Below are positions 8,076 to 15,504 of a stretch of DNA of 41,666 nucleotides, piece after piece (position 1 is the first letter of the stretch; each line of letters starts with the position of its first letter). A program made the position numbers and the translations under genes. The notes under the pieces were generated by a model. It worked only from the letters and a program-made list of their open reading frames with translations. It did not search any database and was not told the origin of the DNA. The stretch is from assembly GCA_001803795.1 (NCBI GenBank), contig MHEK01000033.1:204-41869 (forward strand), given 5' to 3'. The stretch is from Nitrospirae bacterium RBG_16_64_22. GTDB lineage: Bacteria; Nitrospirota; RBG-16-64-22.

Positions 8076-8923
8076 TCCTCCCTTCCATCCCCGTGATCGG
8101 CGCTTCGTGCTTTGCGGAGTACGACGGTTCGTTTCTCGACTTTTCGCGCTCTGCCGTCGAGGCCGGCTTCCGCCTCGTCGAGTTGAAGATGGAGCCCGCC
8201 CCGCGGCGGGCGTCCGGCCCGGAGGAGGAGGCGCTTCGCGATCTCGCGCGGAAGGAGGGGATCGCGTTCACCGTCCACGCGCCCTACCTCTCCGTCAACA
8301 TCGGCGACCTGGACGACGAACGCTTCGGGGAGGCGAGGCGAGCGTACGCGGACGCGCTCTCGTTCGCGGCGCGGATCGAGGCCCGGACGATCACATTCCA
8401 CGCGGGGAAGATCTCCCGGGATGCCTGGCTCCCGAAGACATGGGACATCTGCCGAAAGCGCTCCACCCAGGGAATCGCCGAGGTCATCGAGAACGCGCCT
8501 CCGTCCGCGCCTCAAGTCGCGGTGGAAAACCTCGGCCAGTTCACGCTGGAATACGTGAAGTACGGCGTCACGGTCCCCGAACTGCTCGACATCCGCCGGG
8601 CGCTCGGCGGCCGGGTCGGCGCCACGCTGGACCTGGGGCACCTTCGATCGTGCCGGGTCACTCCCCTCCAGGCGGTCCGCGCGCTGGGACCCGAAACGAT
8701 CTTTCAGACGCACCTCCACTCGAACGGGGGCGACAGGGACGATCACGGCCCGCTCTCCGGGCGGGACGGAGACCTCACGGCTTTTCTCGACGCTTACGCC
8801 CGCAACGGCTGGTCTTTTCCCCTGACGGTCGAAGTCCGGAACTTTTCGGACCTCCTCGCAAGCCGCGACCTCCTCTGGTCGGTTTTTCGGCGCGGCCGTA
8901 CGTTCTCGATTCCGGGCGAATAG
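8072..8923 (+). CDS. TIM-barrel sugar-phosphate isomerase/epimerase-like protein
   Basis: This 283-residue protein of the xylose-isomerase-like/AP-endonuclease-2 TIM-barrel superfamily shows the characteristic strand ends with metal-binding His, Glu and Asp: FTVHAPYLSVN, ITFHAGK, VAVENLG, TLDLGHL, THLHSNGGDRDDHG and the final VEVRN. The start at 8072 overlaps the phosphohexomutase stop (ATGA). Family members include sugar and keto-acid isomerases, epimerases and endonuclease IV, and the sequence does not decide between them. Coupling to a phosphohexomutase favours a sugar substrate. Confidence 0.75.
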   Translation: MILPSIPVIGASCFAEYDGSFLDFSRSAVEAGFRLVELKMEPAPRRASGPEEEALRDLARKEGIAFTVHAPYLSVNIGDLDDERFGEARRAYADALSFAARIEARTITFHAGKISRDAWLPKTWDICRKRSTQGIAEVIENAPPSAPQVAVENLGQFTLEYVKYGVTVPELLDIRRALGGRVGATLDLGHLRSCRVTPLQAVRALGPETIFQTHLHSNGGDRDDHGPLSGRDGDLTAFLDAYARNGWSFPLTVEVRNFSDLLASRDLLWSVFRRGRTFSIPGE

Positions 8924-8954
8924 CCCCCTGACAGGAAACGACGGGACACGCCGG

Positions 8955-10208
8955 ATGCCGGAAGATCTTCTTCCAGAATGGATCGCGCGGCTCGGAATCG
9001 CGCTGGCCATCGGCCTCCTGATCGGCCTCCAGCGGGAGTCGGTCCGGGCGGACGGGCCCCGCCGGCTCGGCGGCGTCCGCACCTACGCCCTCGCCTCCAT
9101 CGCCGGTTTTGCCGCCGCCCACGGCTGGCCCCATCCGTCCGTCTTCCTCGCGGGCCTCGCCGTCCTGGGACTCATCCTGACGGCCGGCATCGTTCGCGCA
9201 GGCATGGCGGGCGACGCCGGGGGAATCACCGCCGAGCTGGCGGCGCTTCTCACGTTTCTCCTCGGGGGGATGGCCGCGACCGGCCCCTTTCTCCCCCCCG
9301 TCGCGATCGCCGTCCTCGTCACGCTTCTCCTTGCCTCGAAACAGCCGCTCCACACCTTCATCCGGGAGTACGTCGGGACGGAGGAGATGATGGCCGTGGC
9401 CAAGTTCGCCCTGGTGGCCCTCGTCGTCTACCCCCTTCTTCCCGACCAGGGGTTCACGCCTCTCCGGATCAACCCGCGCCAGATCTGGTTCATGGTCGTC
9501 CTCGTCACCGCCATCTCCTTCTTCGGATACTTCGGCGTGAGAATCGCCGGGCCCAAACGGGGCATACTGATCACGGCCCTCTTCGGCGGCATGGTCAGCT
9601 CTACGGCCGTGACGCTCGCCTTCGCCCGCTTGAGCCGCGAACGGCCGGAGATCTCCCCGCCCCTCGCCGGCGGGATTGTCCTGGCGGGAACGGTCATGTT
9701 CCTGCGCCAACTGGTCGAAGTCGCCGTCGTCCACCCGTCCCTCCTGCCCGCCGTCGGCGCCCTGATGCTTCCCGTCGGCCTGGTCGGAGCCTGGTTCCTC
9801 CGGCGAAACGACTGGGCACCCGCCGCCGTGGATCTCCCTCTCGCCAATCCGTTCGAGATCGCCACGGCCCTCAAGTTCGGCGCCCTCTACGGCGCCGTCC
9901 TGGCGATCGTCCAGTTCGCCATGCTCACCTTCGGGACGGCGGGCGTCTACGCCGTGGCGCTCCTGTCCGGACTGGCCGAAGTCGACGCCCCGACGCTCTC
10001 GCTCCTCGGACTGAGCCGTGACGCGGTCGTCCCGGCCGGTGTCGCCGCGGTGGGTATCCTGGCGGCGGGGCTGGGGAATACCGCCGCCAAGCTCGGGTCG
10101 GTGCTGGTCCTCGGGTCCCGCCCCCTGGCCCGGGCCGCGATCTGGCCGATGGGATCCATGCTCCTTGCCGGCGCCGCCGCCATCGCCGTCTACCTGCTCC
10201 TGATCTAA
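8955..10208 (+). CDS. MgtC/SapB-family membrane protein with DUF4010 domain
   Basis: This 417-residue polytopic inner-membrane protein has roughly a dozen hydrophobic segments. The first 150 residues follow the MgtC/SapB pattern (LGIALAIGLLIGLQRE, RLGGVRTYAL, ITAELAALLTFLLGG). The rest matches the DUF4010 partner domain (GFTPLRINPRQIW, FGGMVSSTAVTLAFAR, LSGLAEVDAPTLSL). No transport activity is established for this family. It follows the TIM-barrel gene by 31 bases and is the last gene before the second Pho-box-like site, so it probably ends the first operon. MgtC itself has been tied to phosphate and Mg control in Salmonella, but this DUF4010 type is only distantly related. Confidence 0.82.
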   Translation: MPEDLLPEWIARLGIALAIGLLIGLQRESVRADGPRRLGGVRTYALASIAGFAAAHGWPHPSVFLAGLAVLGLILTAGIVRAGMAGDAGGITAELAALLTFLLGGMAATGPFLPPVAIAVLVTLLLASKQPLHTFIREYVGTEEMMAVAKFALVALVVYPLLPDQGFTPLRINPRQIWFMVVLVTAISFFGYFGVRIAGPKRGILITALFGGMVSSTAVTLAFARLSRERPEISPPLAGGIVLAGTVMFLRQLVEVAVVHPSLLPAVGALMLPVGLVGAWFLRRNDWAPAAVDLPLANPFEIATALKFGALYGAVLAIVQFAMLTFGTAGVYAVALLSGLAEVDAPTLSLLGLSRDAVVPAGVAAVGILAAGLGNTAAKLGSVLVLGSRPLARAAIWPMGSMLLAGAAAIAVYLLLI

Positions 10209-10233
10209 CAGGATTGCCCCGCTCCCTCGCTGA

Positions 10234-10250
10234 GTTTACACACCGTTAAC
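10234..10250 (+). promoter_or_regulatory. Pho-box-like direct repeat 2, upstream of the PHP/glycosyltransferase gene
   Basis: Half-sites TTTAC (10235-10239) and TTAAC (10246-10250) are 11 bp apart in the 143-base gap between the MgtC-like gene and the PHP fusion. The first half-site and the period match the sites before the regulator and pstS; the second has one mismatch. No clear -10 element is visible. Confidence 0.55.
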
Positions 10251-10351
10251 CTGCCCTTGAGTCCGTTTTCCGCGCCGTTCCGTTACGATCCGCGTCAGAA
10301 GATCGGGGAGACGGCCCGGTTACCCGGCGAAACCCAGAAGAGGAGGGCTCG

Positions 10352-12727
10352 ATGGCGTCCCCGCCCGAAGCGCGTGTCGATCTGCACGTCCACTCACATC
10401 ATTCAAACCGCCCGTCCGAATGGATCCTCAAGAAGATCGGCAGTCCGGAATGCTACACGAAGCCGCGGGACCTCTACCGGATCGCGAAAGCGCGCAGTAT
10501 GACGTTCGTCACGGTGACGGACCACAACGTCATCGACGGCGGCCTCGAGATTGCACACCACCCCGACGTCTTCCTCTCCGAGGAGGTGGACGTCTCGTTC
10601 CCCGAGGACGGCTGCAATATCCACGTCGTCACGCTGGGAATCACGGAAACACAGCACGCCGAGATCCAGCGCCTCCGGCGGAACGTCTACGATCTGACGC
10701 GCTATCTCAACGCCGAGGGAATCGCCCACTTTGTCGCGCATCCCCTCTACAACCAGAACGGGCGCCTCACGGTCGAGACGTTCGAGAAGATGCTCGTCCT
10801 CTTCCCCGCGTTCGAGGTCCGGAACGGCGCCCGCAACCGCCTGCTGAACGACCTGACGGATCGGATCATCACGGGGATTACGGGAGACGATATCGCCCGC
10901 CTCGCCGACAAGCACGGGATCGCTCCCGCCGGAGAATACCCGTTCCGCCGCGGCATCGTAGGCGGGTCGGACGACCACGGCCAGATCCACGTTGCCACGG
11001 CGTACACCTGGACCCTCGGAGCCCGGACGATTCCGGAGTTCCTGGACGCCGTGCGGCACGGGCGGACCCACCCCGCGGGCGCCAGCGGTTCGGCCGTCGT
11101 CCTGGCTCACTCGATCTACAGCGTCGCATTCCGTTACTACATGGACCGGCTTGGGGTCCGCCCCGAGAGATCCTCGAACCCGCTCATCGCGAGCCTTCCC
11201 CGTCTCCTCTACAACGACACGGAGGCGCGGCTCAACCCATGGGCGAAGATCTCCCACCTGGCCCGCCGGCTCAAGCCTCGAAAGAAGCTCAAGCCGGATG
11301 AGGAGGACCTCCTCGTCCTCTTGCGGGAGGAGCTTCGCGCCGTCTTCGGCCGGCCGGGGGAATACAAAGACTGGCTCGCGAACGGCTCCGCCTCCGTCGA
11401 GGAGCACAACGCCAGGATCTTCGGGCTCGCCAGCCGCATGTCCAGCCGGATACTGTTCGTCTCCCTCGAGAAGATCGTCAAGAGTTTCTCATCGGAGAAC
11501 CCGCTCAAGGGGATCCAGGCCGCCTCCGGGATCGCGGGGATCTACGGCCTCCTGTCCCCCTACTTCTTTTCCTTCTCTCACCAGTACAGGGACCGCCGCC
11601 TTCTCGCTGAAGTCCAAACCAGGTTCAACGCCGGACGCGAGACCGGAGAATCCGTTCTCTTCTGCGACAACGACGCGCTCTGGGACTCGTCCGGTCTCAC
11701 GCCGGCCCGCCTTCTCAAGGCGCGGGAGGAAGGCGTCCCGATCTCGATCTTCACCTGCTCGGAGATGCCGGCCTTCGACGAAGCCGGCCTCAAGAATTTC
11801 CCGGCCCCGGGGAGTCTCGCCGTGGCGGAGAACAGGATCTGCTTCCCTCCCGTGTTGGACGTCCTGGCCGAGCTTGAGACGCGGAATCCGGACCGGCTGG
11901 CCGCCTGGACGGCCGGACCGATGGGGCTCGCGGCCCTGCTGGCCGCGCGGCTCCTCGGCCTCCCGCTCACGACCTACTTTCACACCGACCTCCCGGCACT
12001 CGCGCGCTTCCTCACGCGGGACGCCGACATCGAAGAGCTCGTCTGGAAGTACGTCGCATGGTTCCATGGAAAAGCGGACACGGTCATCGTCCCCACGGTC
12101 GCGGCGAAGACGGCCCTGACGGCTCGGGGCCTCGACCCCCGCCGGATCGAGGTCCGGGCGTGGGCCTCGCCCTGGAGCGCGAACGGGACGCTGTTCGAGC
12201 GCGGCGAAGACGAGCCGCTCCGGCTGGTCTGCGTAGGCCCCATCGACAGGGACCGGGGGACGATCGAGATGATTTCCGCCTGGGACTCGGTCCGGGGCGC
12301 TCTCCCCGGTGCGACGCTTGTTCTCTGCGGCGACGGGCCGATGGCGGCCGAGGCGCAGGGACTGCCGGGCGTGGAAGTCGTACCGCCCCGATCCAGCGCC
12401 GGGCTTGCCGCGCTTCTTGCCCGCGCGGACCTCTTCCTGACCAACGACCGGATCGACCTCACGGGCCTTGAGACGCTCCGCGCCCTCTCGGCGGGGCTCC
12501 CGGCCCTGGTTCCCCACGGGTCCGCCGCCGCCGAGCACGTTCAACCGGTCCGCACCGGCCTCCTCCACGACGGGACCGCGCCGTCCATCGCCGCCGCCCT
12601 CCAAGCCCTGCTCGCCGATTCCCGCCGCCCCGAGATGGGCGATCTGGCTCGCCGACGGGCGCGCGAAGTCACCGTGGGAACGATGCTCGCCGCCGATCGC
12701 GTTTCCCGCGAGTCGATACCGGCATGA
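10352..12727 (+). CDS. PHP-domain/GT4-like glycosyltransferase fusion
   Basis: This 791-residue protein starts at an ATG behind AAGAGGAGG. Residues of about 8-235 are a PHP metal-dependent phosphoesterase domain with its ligand motifs in order: DLHVHSHHS, VTDHN, FVAHPLY and GGSDDHG. A mostly helical linker (about 240-420) leads to a GT-B part (about 425-775) resembling GT4 enzymes such as SqdX and Agt: AARLLGLPLTTYFHTDLP, VCVGPIDRDRG, GLETLRALSAGLPALV. The GT4 EX7E motif appears as D702-X7-R710, which is unusual. The next gene, overlapping by ATGA, is an MGDG-synthase-like glycosyltransferase, and a Pho-box-like site lies upstream. The likely role is making glycolipids when phosphate is scarce. 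The function of the PHP part (perhaps removing a phosphate) is a guess. Confidence 0.8.
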   Translation: MASPPEARVDLHVHSHHSNRPSEWILKKIGSPECYTKPRDLYRIAKARSMTFVTVTDHNVIDGGLEIAHHPDVFLSEEVDVSFPEDGCNIHVVTLGITETQHAEIQRLRRNVYDLTRYLNAEGIAHFVAHPLYNQNGRLTVETFEKMLVLFPAFEVRNGARNRLLNDLTDRIITGITGDDIARLADKHGIAPAGEYPFRRGIVGGSDDHGQIHVATAYTWTLGARTIPEFLDAVRHGRTHPAGASGSAVVLAHSIYSVAFRYYMDRLGVRPERSSNPLIASLPRLLYNDTEARLNPWAKISHLARRLKPRKKLKPDEEDLLVLLREELRAVFGRPGEYKDWLANGSASVEEHNARIFGLASRMSSRILFVSLEKIVKSFSSENPLKGIQAASGIAGIYGLLSPYFFSFSHQYRDRRLLAEVQTRFNAGRETGESVLFCDNDALWDSSGLTPARLLKAREEGVPISIFTCSEMPAFDEAGLKNFPAPGSLAVAENRICFPPVLDVLAELETRNPDRLAAWTAGPMGLAALLAARLLGLPLTTYFHTDLPALARFLTRDADIEELVWKYVAWFHGKADTVIVPTVAAKTALTARGLDPRRIEVRAWASPWSANGTLFERGEDEPLRLVCVGPIDRDRGTIEMISAWDSVRGALPGATLVLCGDGPMAAEAQGLPGVEVVPPRSSAGLAALLARADLFLTNDRIDLTGLETLRALSAGLPALVPHGSAAAEHVQPVRTGLLHDGTAPSIAAALQALLADSRRPEMGDLARRRAREVTVGTMLAADRVSRESIPA

Positions 12728-13947
12728 GCGGCTGCGCCGCGGCGACGGCCGTGACAACCTTGCCGCTCTCCGGTCACAACCCCTTGGATTCCTCCCTCCT
12801 CGCCGTCTACGTCTCGTGCGGGTCGGGACACCGCCGCGCCGCCCAGGCGGTCGCGGCCGCGGCGCGGGAGCGCGGGCTCGTTGCGGACAGCGTGAACCTC
12901 CTCGACCACGTCCACCCCCTGTTCCGGCGCGCCTATCAGAACGGCTACGAATGGATCGTCCGCCACGCCCCGGCCATTTGGGCCGGGCTCTACGCCTCGG
13001 CGGCGCATCCCCGGTCGGAGGCGGCCCTGCGGCGCGTCCAGGGGTTCCTCTCGAGGCCCGCGGCCCGTCCCTTCTTCGATCTGATCGAAACCTCGCGGCC
13101 TTCCACGGTCGTGGCCACGCATTTCCTCGCCGTCCACCTGCTGGGCCCCTTGCGGGCGCGCTGCGGCTTTCGCCTCGCCGCCACGATCACCGACTTCGAG
13201 GCGCATCCGTTCTGGATCGACGGCGCCGTCGACACGTACACCGTAGCCCACGAGGACGTCGCCCGCGAGCTTTCGGCCCTCGGCGTCCCCCGCGACAGGA
13301 TCGAAGTAACCGGAATCCCCATCCAGCCGGACCTGGACAAGCGCGACTCCGCCGCCTGCCGCAAGGTCCTGGGGATTCCGGACGATGAGCGGGTCATCCT
13401 GGTCCTCTCGGGCGGCATCGGCGTCGGGCGGATCGAGCAGGTGGTCGTCGACCTCGCCCGGAGGCGCGTGGCCGCCTCCGTCTGGGTCTCGGCCGGAAAC
13501 GACGCCGGGAGACTGAGGCGGCTCGAAGCCTTGGCCTCGTCTCTTCCGCTCCGCGTCCGCCCGTTCGGGTTCGTCGAGAACATCGAGGACTACCTGGGCG
13601 CGGCCGACGTCCTCGTGACGAAGCCCGGCGGGCTCACGGTTTCGGAAGCCCTCGCCCGCCGCCTCCCGACCGTCCTCATCGATCCGATCCCCGGCCAGGA
13701 GAAGGCGAACGCCCGCTTCCTGACCTCGCGGGGCGCGGCCCTGGAGGGAGGAAGCGCTGTGGAAGCTGTCGACGCCGTCGAGCGTCTCCTGTGCGACCCG
13801 GCTCTGCGGAGCGACCTTCGCCGGCGGATGGAATCGCTCGCCCGGCCGGACGCCGCGCGGGACGCGGCGAGGAGGCTCTTCCCGAACGGACCGCTCCTGA
13901 TCGAAAACGCGCGCTTGGAACGGAACACCAACCATAGCGGAGGATGA
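12724..13947 (+). CDS. MGDG-synthase-like glycosyltransferase (GT28 type)
   Basis: This 407-residue GT-B glycosyltransferase is of the monogalactosyldiacylglycerol-synthase/UgtP/MurG type. The N-terminal half has the acceptor-side signature [13 protein letters not shown] and TDFEAHPFW. The C-terminal half has [13 protein letters not shown] and the nucleotide-sugar loop [13 protein letters not shown], followed by [13 protein letters not shown]. These enzymes add galactose or glucose to diacylglycerol at the cytoplasmic membrane face. The start overlaps the PHP-fusion stop (ATGA) and methylglyoxal synthase starts 1 base after its own stop, so the three are co-translated. With a Pho-box-like site upstream of the unit, replacing phospholipid with glycolipid is the best-supported role. 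Donor and acceptor are not determined. Confidence 0.85.
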   Translation: MSGCAAATAVTTLPLSGHNPLDSSLLAVYVSCGSGHRRAAQAVAAAARERGLVADSVNLLDHVHPLFRRAYQNGYEWIVRHAPAIWAGLYASAAHPRSEAALRRVQGFLSRPAARPFFDLIETSRPSTVVATHFLAVHLLGPLRARCGFRLAATITDFEAHPFWIDGAVDTYTVAHEDVARELSALGVPRDRIEVTGIPIQPDLDKRDSAACRKVLGIPDDERVILVLSGGIGVGRIEQVVVDLARRRVAASVWVSAGNDAGRLRRLEALASSLPLRVRPFGFVENIEDYLGAADVLVTKPGGLTVSEALARRLPTVLIDPIPGQEKANARFLTSRGAALEGGSAVEAVDAVERLLCDPALRSDLRRRMESLARPDAARDAARRLFPNGPLLIENARLERNTNHSGG

Positions 13948-13948
13948 C

Positions 13949-14407
13949 GTGCACACCGACAACCGAACGTTTCGAGGGAAGAAAAAGATCGCCCTGGTCG
14001 CGCACGACAACAAGAAGCGCGATCTGCTGGAATGGATCAAGTTCAATCGGGATCTCCTGTCACAACACGAGCTCTGGGCCACGGGCACGACCGGCAGACT
14101 CCTGGAGGGGGAGCTCGGGCTTGACGTCATCCGCCTGCAAAGCGGCCCTCTCGGCGGCGACCTCCAGATCGGGTCAAAGATCGTCGAAGGAGAAATCGAC
14201 TTCATGATCTTCTTCTGGGACCCGCTCGAGCCGCTCCCGCACGATCCCGACGTCAAAGCCCTTCTGCGGATCGCGGTCGTCTGGAACATCCCGGTCGCGT
14301 GCAATCGCGCATCGGCCGATTACATCATTTCGTCGCCCTTGATGACCCAGCCGTACGAACGCACCCTGCCGGACTACGCCGTGCATCTCGAACGCGAGCT
14401 TCGTTGA
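13949..14407 (+). CDS. mgsA: Methylglyoxal synthase
   Basis: This 152-residue protein is a close match to methylglyoxal synthase. It has ALVAHDNKK at the active-site entrance, ATGTTG for phosphate binding, [11 protein letters not shown] with the catalytic Asp, then [22 protein letters not shown] with the active-site His and Asp, and WNIPVACN. It converts DHAP to methylglyoxal and releases inorganic phosphate, so its place in a phosphate-starvation operon makes sense as a way to recover Pi from sugar phosphates. The start is GTG 13949, behind GCGGAGGA and 1 base after the upstream glycosyltransferase stop. All expected catalytic residues appear present. Confidence 0.95.
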   Translation: MHTDNRTFRGKKKIALVAHDNKKRDLLEWIKFNRDLLSQHELWATGTTGRLLEGELGLDVIRLQSGPLGGDLQIGSKIVEGEIDFMIFFWDPLEPLPHDPDVKALLRIAVVWNIPVACNRASADYIISSPLMTQPYERTLPDYAVHLERELR

Positions 14408-14411
14408 AGAA

Positions 14412-14427
14412 CCCCGTAAAGGCGGGG
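14412..14427 (+). terminator. Hairpin downstream of mgsA (weak terminator or repeat unit)
   Basis: Inverted repeat CCCCG-taaagg-CGGGG lies 4 bases after the mgsA stop and is followed by ATTCT rather than a T-run. It resembles the stronger hairpin at 14478 in both its left end and its CGGGGATT right end. Confidence 0.4.
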
Positions 14428-14477
14428 ATTCTCCGACCTCTAAGGTACTCTTCGTCATTTACATTCGCGCGCCTTGA

Positions 14478-14497
14478 CCCCGCCCCAAGGGGCGGGG
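14478..14497 (+). terminator. Strong GC hairpin between mgsA and the second ATP-grasp gene
   Basis: Perfect 9-bp arms (CCCCGCCCC and GGGGCGGGG) are separated by AA. No T-run follows, so it may attenuate, stabilise an mRNA end or be one copy of a dispersed repeat rather than a classical terminator. It separates the glycolipid/mgsA genes from the ATP-grasp, kinase and PhoX genes. Confidence 0.5.
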
Positions 14498-14569
14498 ATT
14501 GCGGCGCACTTTGCGGTTCAACCGCCGGATGAGAGACCGCCGATGCTTCGCCGCGAAAGGAGACCTTCG

Positions 14570-15493
14570 ATGAGAATCGCCGTGATCGGAGATCCCGCCT
14601 CCTGGGAAACCGACCGACTGTCCGAAACCATCCGTTCGCTCGCCCACGAGGCCGTCGTGATTCCCCCGGAGGAATGCTCCCTCTGTCTCCACAAGGGGCA
14701 GGTCACGCATCGCGGGCAGGATCTCTCCCTGTTCGACGCCGTTCTCGCGCAGAGTCTCGGGGACGTCGCCCGGCCGGCCACAAGATTCCGGGTCCACATT
14801 CTCCGCCACCTCGAGCGCCAGGGCGTCCGCGTCTTCCCCAGACCGGACGCCATCGAGAGCACGATGGACCGGTATCGGATGACGCTCGATCTGTCCCAGG
14901 CGGGCCTCCCCGTCCCGCCGACGCTCGTGACGGAGCAGATCGAGCACGCCCTCCTCTTTCTCGAGGCGTTCGGGCCGTCCGTCTTCAAACCTCTCTTCAC
15001 GTCGGGCGGCCGGGGGATGGCCGTCCTCGCCGATCCGGCGGAGGCCCGTGGGTTCCTCCGCGCCCAGGCGGACACGGGCGGCCTCCCGTTCTACCTTCAG
15101 CAGTTCATCGAGAATCCCACGAACCACATGAGCGTCGTCATCGTCGGCGGGCGGTTCCTCTGCGCCTACACCCGCCCCTGGGCCGCGCCGGGGCGCGAGG
15201 AATCGGCTTCGCCTTCGCCCCATCGGCTTATCCAACCCTCCGCCGAGGAGATCGCCATCGCGCGTTGCGCCGCCCGTCTCTTCGGCCTGGGCTTCGCGAC
15301 CGTCGAGATGGTCGATCAGGGCTCCGGCCTCACGATCTACGACGTGTCCCCCTGGGGAAACCTCCGGGGCCCCTGGGAGATCGGCGCGATCGACGCCGCC
15401 GGCGCCCTCGTCACGCACGTACTGGAGCAGATTCCCGCCGTGTCCATCGCCTCCGGGGACGAGACGGGTCGTCTCGCCCGGGTTTCCCATTGA
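14570..15493 (+). CDS. GAK-type ATP-grasp enzyme (copy 2)
   Basis: This 307-residue ATP-grasp protein is paralogous to the one at 4269. Shared landmarks are the start (RIAVIGDPASW), the CSLCLHKGQ segment (LSVCLSTGQ in copy 1), MDRYRMTLDLSQAGLPVPPT, the ATP-binding loop SVFKPLFTSGGRGMAVL, YLQQFI and the acidic end TIYDVSPWGNLRGP. The start ATG 14570 has AAAGGAG upstream; an in-frame ATG at 14543 is less well placed. It sits apart from the HprK-like and amphi-Trp genes, beside a soluble histidine kinase and PhoX. The substrate is unknown. The conserved ligand-binding core and the divergence elsewhere suggest related chemistry on a different partner. Confidence 0.85.
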   Translation: MRIAVIGDPASWETDRLSETIRSLAHEAVVIPPEECSLCLHKGQVTHRGQDLSLFDAVLAQSLGDVARPATRFRVHILRHLERQGVRVFPRPDAIESTMDRYRMTLDLSQAGLPVPPTLVTEQIEHALLFLEAFGPSVFKPLFTSGGRGMAVLADPAEARGFLRAQADTGGLPFYLQQFIENPTNHMSVVIVGGRFLCAYTRPWAAPGREESASPSPHRLIQPSAEEIAIARCAARLFGLGFATVEMVDQGSGLTIYDVSPWGNLRGPWEIGAIDAAGALVTHVLEQIPAVSIASGDETGRLARVSH

Positions 15494-15504
15494 AGGAGCG
15501 CTCC

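Noticed and set aside
7121-9082. 653-residue minus-strand ORF opposite the phosphohexomutase and TIM-barrel genes
   Set aside because: It is low-complexity Arg/Ser/Pro-rich translation antisense to clearly conserved genes; long antisense frames are expected at this GC content.
14447-14462. Possible fourth Pho box before the second ATP-grasp gene
   Set aside because: TTTAC occurs once at 14458, but the position 11 bases upstream reads ACTCT, so there is no direct repeat.
14412-14497. IS200/IS605-type end structures
   Set aside because: The hairpins are reminiscent of such ends, but no TnpA or TnpB reading frame or guide-like sequence is present nearby.
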